Positions 1 to 8,500 of a DNA stretch of 19,306 nucleotides are shown piece after piece; position 1 is the stretch's first letter; each line of letters starts with the position of its first letter. The DNA comes from an uncultured Clostridia bacterium (lineage in GTDB: Bacteria > Bacillota > Clostridia > Oscillospirales > Acutalibacteraceae). Location: NCBI GenBank assembly GCA_937876375.1, contig CALEHY010000004.1:1-19306 (forward strand). Direction: 5' to 3'. Below the pieces are notes generated by a model. The model saw only the letters and a program-made list of their open reading frames with translations, did not search any database and was not told where the DNA came from. The position numbers were made by a program, and so were the translations under genes.

Positions 1-2665
1 AATACATCGTACTAGCTAAATCATTATTGATATATTCATCATTTGCAAGTGCAATGATAGATGCTAATGCTGTTTTGTCAACGATATAGCTATCATCACA
101 AGTCTTGCAGGTATATGTGTATACATAATTATTGATTATCAAATCGTAATCGTGAGGAAGTGGCTCACCTTCTGTTGTATAACAAAGTGAACAAGTCTTT
201 GGCTCAGTGCAGGTTGCTTCCTTCCAATTATGAGCAGATGGATTAATTTCACCTTCTGTTGCATAACACAATGTACAAGTCTTTGGTGCAGTACAAGTTG
301 CATCCTTCCAATTATGAGCAGTTGGATTAACTTCGCCAACCTCCATTGTTCCAGAAACGGAATCACAGTTTGCACACATTACTTCGTATATAGCAGGATT
401 TGTACAATTTGCTTCGCTAATCAATGCACCCTGCTTGGAATAATCATGTGCTAATGTGCCACCTTTTGTATGTCCACAATAAATACAGGTTGCTGGTCTT
501 TTACAGCTTTGAAGAGTATAAACACAATCTGCGTCAATTCTGATGGTAATAAAGCCATGTTCACTACTAGCTGAATAATATGCTACCTTTGCACATCGAG
601 GAATAGTATAGGTTGTATTAGGACCTACATTTGGAATAACTTTTCCATCAAACATTAATGAAACATCCTCATATCTTGAGTCAAAGCTAAGCTTTACTCC
701 AGCCTTAACAGTTTTTCTATCTTTGAAAAATCTACTGTTAGAATCATCACTAATATCATATACCCTGTCTTCAATAGCATAGTTTTCGTTTATTTCGCCA
801 CAAACAGAGCATTTTGCCTTAACTACTATTGGATTTGTGCTAACTATATCAAGATATATATCAAATGTATGGGGAAGCGTTTCGCCTTGTGTTGCACCAC
901 AGTCTGAACAGGTCTGAGGAGTGCTACAGGTTGCTTTCTGCCAATTATGAGCAGTTGGATCTAATGGTCCTTCTGCCGCACCACAAATTGTGCAGATTTT
1001 CAACTTTGAGCAGGTTGCAGGCTCCCAATTATGTGCAGATGGATCTGGAACAACCTTTAAGTATCCAGAATATTCTTGCGTATTGCTTAAATCAACTGTT
1101 TTGCCATATTTATCAACAAACTTGTAACATGGAGCAAGCCAAGTTGAAAGTGGAGAATAACCATCAGCAATTGTTCCATCAATAACGGAATCCTTTATTT
1201 GAGTTCTTCCTTCGTTATAAACTACACAATCTTTATATGTTCCAGATGTATAACCTTTCAATGTTGCATTTGATATATTAACTGTTGCTTTATTACGTAT
1301 GCCTGCATTAAGACCCCATTCATCAGTTCCACTATGAATAATGGTTAGTCCATCAATATTTAAAACGCTATAATCATTTTGAAAATATCCAAATATATCA
1401 TGGGAATTTATAGTTGCATTGCCAGTAATTGTTAGGTTTCCAACAAAAATATCGTAAATTTCAGAATTTGATAAATTTAAGCCATTAGCAAGAGTCAATG
1501 TTCCATCTATATATGGATTATCATACAAAAACTGTAAGATTTCATCCTTTGGCAATGAACGAATAGTGCCATCAGCACCTACAAATACAGAGTTAGTAGA
1601 TAAAGCAACACCAAGAGAGCCAGAATATGTACTAACCTTGCTTAAATCAACCTTGTTATTATTTCCAGTATAATAATAAGCATCATTTGCAAGAAGCTGA
1701 TTAAGTGTTCCTTTTGTATTCTCAACTCCATTTTTTAATGAAGCACTGGATAAGGCTGCAACACCATTATTAGTGAATTTGTCATTAAATACTGCGGAAT
1801 AAGCATTAACCGTACCTGTGTTACTAAATGCTCCGTCAAATGTACCACGATAAATATTTAAAGTACCAGAATTATCGAATTTGTCATAGAAATTGCCACT
1901 ATAGATGTTCATAGTACCTTTATTTTCTATATCCTTACTTGTAATGGAAACAGCATTAAATTTATAATAACCGCCATAGATATCCATAGTAGCATCACTA
2001 GCGTTAAAAATAGGGTCATTACACTTAAATTCATCTGTATTAATATTGACATACCCACCAGTGTAATTAAAAATGGAATAATTAAGATTAGCATATGTTG
2101 ATATATCCATAGGTCCATCGATATACAGCTTGCCACCATTTTGATTTTCAATAACTGCCATACATCTTTGATCAACACTAAATTTAGTACAACCAAAGTT
2201 CACTGGTTTTCCATCAATTTCAGTTATAAAATAAAGTTCTCCGTAGTTGCTTATTAATCCGTGTATACTTTCATCATTTTTATATATATTGCTCCCACTC
2301 GCAATGGAAAGTTTTCCATAATTCGCAATAACATAATCTTTTGAACCTTTTTTTGTAGTTAATCCAGCATCCGCTTTTAAAACAACATTTCCATGTAGTT
2401 CCATAGGTTCAGAAAGTGTTACTGTACCATCAATAACAATTGCATATTTTGTATTTGTGTTCTTATTAACAGTTTTATTAAGTGCATTTTTTAATTCTGT
2501 CATTGTGTAACAAGAATACTCTACAATATTAAAGTTACTTCCTATTGTAACACGACCACCAAGTGAATCATCATCAGCAAATGCATTTATTGCTGACAAA
2601 GGCATAGCTGATATAATCATCAAGAGTGATAATAGGATTGATAAAAATTTCTTTGTCTTTTTCAT
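1..2665 (-). CDS. Large secreted beta-helix / Cys-repeat protein, C-terminus cut by the window edge
   Basis: Reading the minus strand from the ATG at 2665 gives 888 uninterrupted codons to the window edge with no stop, so the gene is 3'-partial. AGGAG lies about 7 nt before the ATG. Residues 1-30 form a Sec signal peptide ending in AFA, followed by an acidic start (DDDS). Residues about 35-500 are Asn/Gly/Thr-rich short beta-strands of the pectate-lyase-like beta-helix kind, including three tandem 17-residue units near 249-299 of the form GT-x-NxYxGxF. Residues about 540-595 and 780-832 each hold two copies of a module with HNW, ATC and CxxC (cysteine pairs that could bind metal or form disulfides). 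I see no catalytic motif or anchor, but the C-terminus is missing. It is probably exported and may act in adhesion or the cell envelope; the specific function is unknown. Confidence 0.85.
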   Translation of the reverse strand, partial: MKKTKKFLSILLSLLMIISAMPLSAINAFADDDSLGGRVTIGSNFNIVEYSCYTMTELKNALNKTVNKNTNTKYAIVIDGTVTLSEPMELHGNVVLKADAGLTTKKGSKDYVIANYGKLSIASGSNIYKNDESIHGLISNYGELYFITEIDGKPVNFGCTKFSVDQRCMAVIENQNGGKLYIDGPMDISTYANLNYSIFNYTGGYVNINTDEFKCNDPIFNASDATMDIYGGYYKFNAVSITSKDIENKGTMNIYSGNFYDKFDNSGTLNIYRGTFDGAFSNTGTVNAYSAVFNDKFTNNGVAALSSASLKNGVENTKGTLNQLLANDAYYYTGNNNKVDLSKVSTYSGSLGVALSTNSVFVGADGTIRSLPKDEILQFLYDNPYIDGTLTLANGLNLSNSEIYDIFVGNLTITGNATINSHDIFGYFQNDYSVLNIDGLTIIHSGTDEWGLNAGIRNKATVNISNATLKGYTSGTYKDCVVYNEGRTQIKDSVIDGTIADGYSPLSTWLAPCYKFVDKYGKTVDLSNTQEYSGYLKVVPDPSAHNWEPATCSKLKICTICGAAEGPLDPTAHNWQKATCSTPQTCSDCGATQGETLPHTFDIYLDIVSTNPIVVKAKCSVCGEINENYAIEDRVYDISDDSNSRFFKDRKTVKAGVKLSFDSRYEDVSLMFDGKVIPNVGPNTTYTIPRCAKVAYYSASSEHGFITIRIDADCVYTLQSCKRPATCIYCGHTKGGTLAHDYSKQGALISEANCTNPAIYEVMCANCDSVSGTMEVGEVNPTAHNWKDATCTAPKTCTLCYATEGEINPSAHNWKEATCTEPKTCSLCYTTEGEPLPHDYDLIINNYVYTYTCKTCDDSYIVDKTALASIIALANDEYINNDLASTMY

Positions 2666-2685
2666 ATAAATCTCCTTTTGTTTTT

Positions 2686-2711
2686 CGGGAGGAGCAAGCC
2701 CACTCCCCTAC
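2686..2711. repeat. Interspersed hairpin repeat, copy 1 (imperfect)
   Basis: The 26-bp segment begins CGGGAG and ends CTCCCCTAC. It matches the ends and length of two further copies at 15247-15272 and 15301-15326. In this copy the inner part of the palindrome has decayed, so only about 5 bp of the stem pair well. It sits in the 5' leader of the surface-protein gene, between promoter and ribosome binding site. Confidence 0.6.
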
Positions 2712-2741
2712 AAAATAATACAAAACATAATAATTGTATAT

Positions 2742-2770
2742 ATTATACAGTACAGAATATATTTTGTCTA
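2742..2770 (-). promoter_or_regulatory. Sigma-A promoter of the 2665 surface-protein gene
   Basis: On the minus strand TAGACA (2770-2765) is followed after exactly 17 nt by TATAAT (2747-2742). It lies just past the stop codon of the ABC ATPase gene (2775) and about 75 nt before the ATG, so the surface protein is not simply dependent on read-through from the transporter operon. The 5' leader includes a GGGAG-type hairpin repeat. Confidence 0.75.
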
Positions 2771-2774
2771 CATA

Positions 2775-3851
2775 CTAGATTGTAATTGTAACGACATTTT
2801 CATCTTGATAGTGATAAACCATATCTGATGAATATTTATTTATAATTGCTAGGGATAGGTCTTCGCCATTTTCTAGCACATTATATTCTTCGCCGGAATA
2901 AGAGATAGTTATGCTAGAGATTTCAGTAGAGTCGGAGTATTCTAGCTGAACAGAAATCTTAAATTTATCATCCATTTTTGGAAGCAAATTAGCCATAACA
3001 ATTTCTTCTACAATATGCTCCATAGCCATAACGGTTTTTGGAGCAATTTTATTTTCTACTCCAAATTTTTCGATAGTAGAATTAAAGCCAAGAAAGTCGA
3101 AGTCTTTAGTTGTGATTTCGGTACTAACGGTTTTTAATCGTTTAATAAAGGCTCTTGTTCTCTCCTTCTGTGGATTATCAAAAATCTGTTCTGGTGGTCC
3201 ATCCTCATATATTCCACCTTGATCCATATAGAAAACTCGGTTGCAAACATCCTTTGCAAACTGCATTTCGTGGGTAACGATAATCATAGTCATACCCTGC
3301 TTTGCAAGGTTCTTAATAACTGCCAAGACCTCGCCAATAGATGTTGGGTCAAGAGCAGAGGTAGGCTCGTCAAACAAAATAATTTCTGGATGCATTGCGA
3401 TAGTTCTCGCAATAGCAACACGTTGCTTTTGTCCACCAGATAATTCATCAGGAAAGCTATCAGCCTTGCTGGCAAGGTTAACCTTGCGAAGTAGCTCCAT
3501 AGCTTCTTCGTAAGCCTGCTCTCTAGGAATTTTTATCAAATCCATAGGGGCAGCCATAATGTTTTCGATAACGGATAAGTTATCAAATAGGTTAAAGGAC
3601 TGGAACACCATACCCATTTTTTGACGAAGCTTGCTCAAATTACATTTTGGGTCGGTTATTTCTTCATCATCAATAAAAATTCTGCCTGCTGTTGGCTCTT
3701 CTAGTCTATTGATACATCTAATAAGGGTTGATTTTCCAGTACCGGATGGACCGATAACAGATATAACATCCCCCTTATTTATAGTTACATTAACGTCCTG
3801 CAAAGGAGTTGCTACTTCATAAGCCTTTTTTAAATGTTCTATTCTAATCAT
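2775..3851 (-). CDS. Polar amino-acid ABC transporter ATP-binding protein with an extra C-terminal GHKL-like domain
   Basis: This is the cytoplasmic ATPase that powers amino-acid import with the permease encoded just upstream. Residues 1-240 form a complete GlnQ-type ATPase: Walker A GPSGTGKST (34-42), Q-loop Gln84, signature LSGGQ (137-141), Walker B ending in Asp161-Glu162, D-loop SALDP (165-169) and switch His194. Family members usually end near residue 240-250; this one has 358. The extra roughly 115 residues read as beta, long helix, beta-beta, helix, beta, in the order of an RsbW-type GHKL domain. The positions where the Asn of the N-box and the Asp of the DxG box are expected appear to be Glu and Tyr, so it is probably not an active kinase. 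The start overlaps the stop of the permease gene (TAATG), with AGGAG upstream, implying translational coupling. The ATPase call is firm; the nature of the extension is inference. Confidence 0.95.
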   Translation of the reverse strand: MIRIEHLKKAYEVATPLQDVNVTINKGDVISVIGPSGTGKSTLIRCINRLEEPTAGRIFIDDEEITDPKCNLSKLRQKMGMVFQSFNLFDNLSVIENIMAAPMDLIKIPREQAYEEAMELLRKVNLASKADSFPDELSGGQKQRVAIARTIAMHPEIILFDEPTSALDPTSIGEVLAVIKNLAKQGMTMIIVTHEMQFAKDVCNRVFYMDQGGIYEDGPPEQIFDNPQKERTRAFIKRLKTVSTEITTKDFDFLGFNSTIEKFGVENKIAPKTVMAMEHIVEEIVMANLLPKMDDKFKISVQLEYSDSTEISSITISYSGEEYNVLENGEDLSLAIINKYSSDMVYHYQDENVVTITI

Positions 3852-5431
3852 TATTTAGCACTCCTTTCTTGCTTTTTTTGTGCTTTTCTTTTTGGGTCAA
3901 ATCTAAATTCAATTCTTCCAAACAATGCAATAAATGTCCAAGATAGTAGCATATAAATCAAGGCAGTTGTAATTAGTGGGAACAATGCTTCATAGGTTTG
4001 GGAACGGATGATGTCGCTCATCTTGGTTAAATCTTGGATAGCGATATAGCCAACAACTGATGTACCTTTCAAGAGTGATACAATTTCACCCTTTAATACT
4101 GGCAAAAATCTTTGAGAGGCCTGTGGGAATATAAACTTAAAGAACGCCTGATTTTCTGTATAGCCAAGTGCAAGAGCAGCTTCACGCTGACCATCGCTAA
4201 TACCCTCAATGCCAGACTTCATCATTTCCGAACCATAAGCACCAAGATTTAATGTAAATCCAATAATTGCTGGGATAATTGGGTTAAGATTTGATGAGCC
4301 AAAGACTATGTAATACATAATCATTAGCAACACAACCATAGGTGTACCCTGCAACAAGCGAACATAAATATTGCAAACTACATTTGCAACTCTGCTTCCA
4401 GTTCTGCGAAGCATACAAATCAAAAATGCAAGAATCAAACCAAGAGCAGTTGATGCAAGAGTAATCAACAAAGTTGTTAATATACCCTGCAAAATAAGTT
4501 TCCATCTTGCTTCATTAACAAAGGTCTTTTGAATTTTATTCTTAACTGAAGCAATAAAGCTTTCGTTGGATTTTCCCTTATTCTGCGCTACCAATGAATT
4601 TGGAGCATTGTTAATAGCCAAAACAACATCAGTAATATAATTAGGGTCAGAAAAAGCAAGACTTTCTTTTCTTTCGTCAGTAATAGTAATAGCACAAGAA
4701 GCGAAGTCGTACTTGCCAGACTGAATACCAGAAACAATTGAATTGAACTGACAGTCAACAACTTCAAGATTATAGCCATACTCCCTTGCAAAAAGATACG
4801 CCATAGCCACATCGTAACCAACCAAATCGCCATCCTTGATATAGTCGAATGGCTTTGTTGTTGAGCAGGTTGCAAAAGTAAGCGTACCGTTTTCGCCAGT
4901 TAGTCCTGACTTATCAACAAATAGCTTGCTTTCGTCCTTTTCTTCTATCCAAGTGTTTTCTAGCTCTGCCATTGTTCCGTCAGCATTAAGCTTTGCCAAA
5001 AGCTGGTTATACTCCTTGCGAATTTTGTCAGATTTTTCATTATCCTTTTTGAAAATTGTTCCATAGTCAGTTGAGGTAATAGCTTCCTCAATATATCCAA
5101 TAGTTTCATATTCCTTCATATAGTTTGGAAGAATTGAATAATCCATTGCACAAGCATCAACCTTATCAATAGACAAAGCATAAAACATATCTGGAATACT
5201 ATCAAAATACATTTCGTTACAATTTGGAAAAGCTTCCTTTATCATTGCGTCTTGGCTAGAGCCTGATAGAACACCGATATTACCAGTAGCATAGTCTTGA
5301 AGCGATGCAGACTCCTTAATATTAGATCCTCCGGAATTCTTGTTTAGTGCAGAGAACACTCCCGTAAATACTATGGCAATAGCTAAAATTGCGATAATTA
5401 TAATATCCACTTTTTTGTTTGTCTTTTTCAT
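3851..5431 (-). CDS. Fused amino-acid ABC transporter substrate-binding protein and permease
   Basis: This is a membrane protein that binds an amino acid outside the cell and carries it inward. Residues about 9-28 form a membrane anchor without a lipobox. Residues about 46-165 resemble the second half of a periplasmic binding protein (GNIGVLSGSS start, ADGTM-x-ELENTWI end). Residues about 179-271 resemble the first half (GTLTFATCSTTKPFDYI, then AITITDERKESLAFSDP). The halves are therefore in swapped order. Residues about 305-510 form a HisM/GlnP-type permease with several membrane helices and an EAA loop (GQREAALALGYTENQAF, near 415-430) that contacts the ATPase. The tail is basic. An AAAGGA ribosome site precedes the ATG. 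It is the first gene of the operon, and its stop overlaps the ATPase start. Amino-acid class is from family; the exact substrate cannot be told. Confidence 0.92.
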   Translation of the reverse strand: MKKTNKKVDIIIIAILAIAIVFTGVFSALNKNSGGSNIKESASLQDYATGNIGVLSGSSQDAMIKEAFPNCNEMYFDSIPDMFYALSIDKVDACAMDYSILPNYMKEYETIGYIEEAITSTDYGTIFKKDNEKSDKIRKEYNQLLAKLNADGTMAELENTWIEEKDESKLFVDKSGLTGENGTLTFATCSTTKPFDYIKDGDLVGYDVAMAYLFAREYGYNLEVVDCQFNSIVSGIQSGKYDFASCAITITDERKESLAFSDPNYITDVVLAINNAPNSLVAQNKGKSNESFIASVKNKIQKTFVNEARWKLILQGILTTLLITLASTALGLILAFLICMLRRTGSRVANVVCNIYVRLLQGTPMVVLLMIMYYIVFGSSNLNPIIPAIIGFTLNLGAYGSEMMKSGIEGISDGQREAALALGYTENQAFFKFIFPQASQRFLPVLKGEIVSLLKGTSVVGYIAIQDLTKMSDIIRSQTYEALFPLITTALIYMLLSWTFIALFGRIEFRFDPKRKAQKKQERSAK

Positions 5432-5483
5432 ATTTTTCCTTTCATCTGGTAAAAAATAACATAATATTTCATTTTATACCCAT

Positions 5484-5519
5484 ATTGTAGCATACGAATC
5501 TTACAAATTTCTGACAAAT
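5484..5519 (-). promoter_or_regulatory. Extended -10 promoter with an 11-bp direct-repeat box, transporter operon
   Basis: On the minus strand TTTGTCAGAAA and TTTGTAAGATT are direct repeats with an 11-bp period. About 10 bp later comes TG-C-TACAAT (extended -10, core at 5489-5484). There is no good -35 at 17 bp, so an activator may replace it. The 29 bp at 5491-5519 are identical to those at 9239-9267 upstream of the GLUG protein gene. The start codon is about 52 nt downstream of the -10. Confidence 0.65.
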
Positions 5520-5542
5520 TTAAGATTTTTAAAGAAATTACA

Positions 5543-5572
5543 AAAAGAACGCTGAAATTTCAGCGTTCTTTT
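5543..5572 (-). terminator. Intrinsic terminator of the GLUG surface-protein gene
   Basis: This is a perfect 30-bp palindrome (AAAAGAACGCTGAA arm, centre at 5557/5558). It lies 10 nt past the stop codon of the gene ending at 5583, and on the minus strand the stem ends in TTCTTTTTG. It separates that gene from the transporter promoter. Confidence 0.85.
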
Positions 5573-5582
5573 AAATTATATG

Positions 5583-8500
5583 CTATTGAGCAACATTTGT
5601 ATTCTTTCTCTTTTTAGAAACAATAATAATTGTAGCACCAGCAACAATGATGATTGCAAGCATAGTTAGAATAATTACAATATTACCCTGACCGAAAATT
5701 GAACCAGCAAGTGTATCGCCATCAAGAGTCTTATCTCTGTAATCATCATAACCAACTATTTTGCCACTGCGTTTTTTACCTTCGATCTTCACATCAATTA
5801 TCTTGCTTTTATCAATTTTGCTTTCATCATAAGTCATAGTATTAGACTTAAATCCAAATTTAATTTTATCAAACCAACTGGTTGATGAAGGTGATGGTAT
5901 TTCCTTTTCAATGCTTGAATTCTTAAATTCGCACTTATCGTCAGTAATATATCCAACGATACCACCAGCATCTGAACTACATACTATAGATGTTTTATAA
6001 ATCTTATTGCCATCAAACATTCCGCCACCATCCTGGCGACCAACGATTCCGCCTGCTGTCCAAAAACCCTTGACGTTTGCGTATTGATTAATATTATTAT
6101 TTACAGTATGGTCTGCATCTGTACATAAATGACCGATAATACCACCAGCGTGACTTAGTGTTGATTCAATATCGCCACAGTTCATATTGTCGTGAATATT
6201 AAACTTGTCATCTTCACTCTTTGAGCCGATATAGCCAACGATACCACCAGTTTGATTTCTACCAGTTACATTATTGTAGTTATAATTATAAGCGATTTCT
6301 GTTGCATCATCTTCGATTTTACCAACGATACCACCTGCGTTATCACCTGATGAATAGATTACACCTTCATTTGTGTTGCCTGATGTAACACCACCACCAA
6401 CATTATAACCAATAATACCACCAGTTAGTGAGTTTGCAGAAATGTTACCAGAGTTAGAATTATTCTTTATAACATGGTCAGTATTATCTGTGTGCAAATC
6501 AGCAACAATACCAGCGGCATATCCGTTTGTTACATCTACATCACCAGAATTCTTATTGTTTTCAACACTGTACTTTCTATCTGAATCAGAGTCACCGACA
6601 TAGCCTGCAATACCACCTGATGATTTATAACCATTGATTGTTCCAGAGTTTTCGTTATTGCTAATTGAACCACCGTCATCTTGAATCCAAGCAACAACAC
6701 CAGCAGCGTGGCTGTCATCAGACTTAACATTACCAGAGTTCTTGTTGTCATTATATGTACCACCACCGTAGCTAACTGCAACAATACCACCTGCTATATT
6801 CTTTGCATTAATCTCGCCAGAATTATTGTTGTTATAAATATAATGGCTCCTTGCGTCACTATAAATTAAACCAACAATACCACCTGCATATGTTCCAGTT
6901 GATGTAATATCGCCTTCATTTATACAATCACTAACAACGACTCGTGGATCTTCACTACGATTTAAACCTTGACCAAAGATACCACCAGCAATGCCAGAAG
7001 ATGTTACTGTACTCTTATTAGTACAATTTTCAATTCTAACACTACCGCCACCACCTTCGATGCCACCAGTGTTGGCTGTACCAGTAATTGTAGAATCAGA
7101 AACGCAATTTCTAATTCTAATCATTGAATACATTTTATCGCAATATTCTGCATCTTTTAGAGATGATGTACCAACAATACCACCAACATAATCTGTACCC
7201 TTGATTACACAGTTTTTAACAGTAACATTATCAATAACAGAGTTATCACCAGTTGCTTGACCAACTACACCACCAACTGCGATACCTTTACCATTACCAA
7301 ATTTAGAATCTTCAATTGTCAAATTTTTAACCTCGCCATCAATACCCATTGAACGAAACAAGCCAGCCCATTCTGTGCATGATGACATATCAATGTTCTT
7401 AATAGTATGACCATTACCATCAAATACGCCACAGAAACGATTTTCTTTCTTTGCATCAGTCCATATTGTTAATAGGTTAAGCTTTGACAAATCCAAATCG
7501 CTTGTTAGACGAATTGTCTTGTTACGGTAGCTATCACCATTAGCAACATTTGTGTAGAAATCTTTAAATTCTCTTTCATTATCAATTGTTTGAGCTGCTG
7601 TAAAATAGAATGCAACAAAATCGTCTGTGCTATTGCCCTCTAACTGAATGTTCATATAATCAAACTTACCATTTGTATAGTTTGTATCTATTCTATAAGA
7701 TTTATCAAAATTATCGTAAGCAGTAATCACATCATCAGTAATTTGAGGTCCGTATGTAAATGTTTTATCATAGCTACCACCAAAATCACCATCAACCTTT
7801 GTTAAAAAGGTCTTTCTTGTGCTTTCTGGTAGAGTTTTCTCTTCGTCCTTAAGGTGATTTTCATAATTTTCAAATGAAAAGCCAAAATTCTTTAGAGCTT
7901 GTTCAAGTGTTACATTATTTGTATCACCTGTTCCAAAACAATCACTATTTTGAATATGATCAAAAAGCAGTTTAAGTTCATCTCTTGATAAAGCTCTGTT
8001 TGGAGCTGTTCTTAAGGCAGCACTAAATCTTGCGTGAGACTCAATAGTGCCTGTTTGCTTTTTGCTTGATTTGTCATCCCATCTTGTTGTAGTGCCATAA
8101 TCTGATGCGATAAGGAAATTAATCTCTTTATCTAACTTTACATAAGTTATAACAGCAGTGTTTTTTGCATAATCTCTATCTTTAATATACCAACACCATG
8201 CGTCGCTAACCATATCGTTGTACGCACCAACAACACCGCCAACAATTGGATCACCAAGTTGTAGGTTTATCTTATCGTCTTCTTTTAGGATTTCTTCACC
8301 AAATAATAAGACACTACCCTCTTTTATTTTTGAAATTTCAGATGTAAAATCCGAGTCGTTTGCAAAATCAGTAAGCTTGCCTGCATATGGAGCAAAAACA
8401 GGATCATTTTTTACTAATTCGCTATATTCGTTATAATGTGCATTAACATATTGACAAGCAAACATAACTATATCATTTGCTATATACGCATCTTGCATAC

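Noticed and set aside
170..330. Two similar ~70-bp direct repeats that could look like a short repeat array
   Set aside because: They encode consecutive HNW/CxxC protein modules in the frame of the 1-2665 gene; no spacers or CRISPR-type unit.
865..1185. Plus-strand open frame of about 106 codons
   Set aside because: It lies wholly opposite the long minus-strand frame, has no ribosome site and no coherent protein features.
3219..3513. Open frames opposite the ABC ATPase gene
   Set aside because: They are antisense shadows of a clearly conserved ATPase sequence.
5520..5582. Possible overlapping small gene between the transporter promoter and terminator
   Set aside because: Only a palindromic terminator and AT-rich DNA are present; no start with ribosome site.
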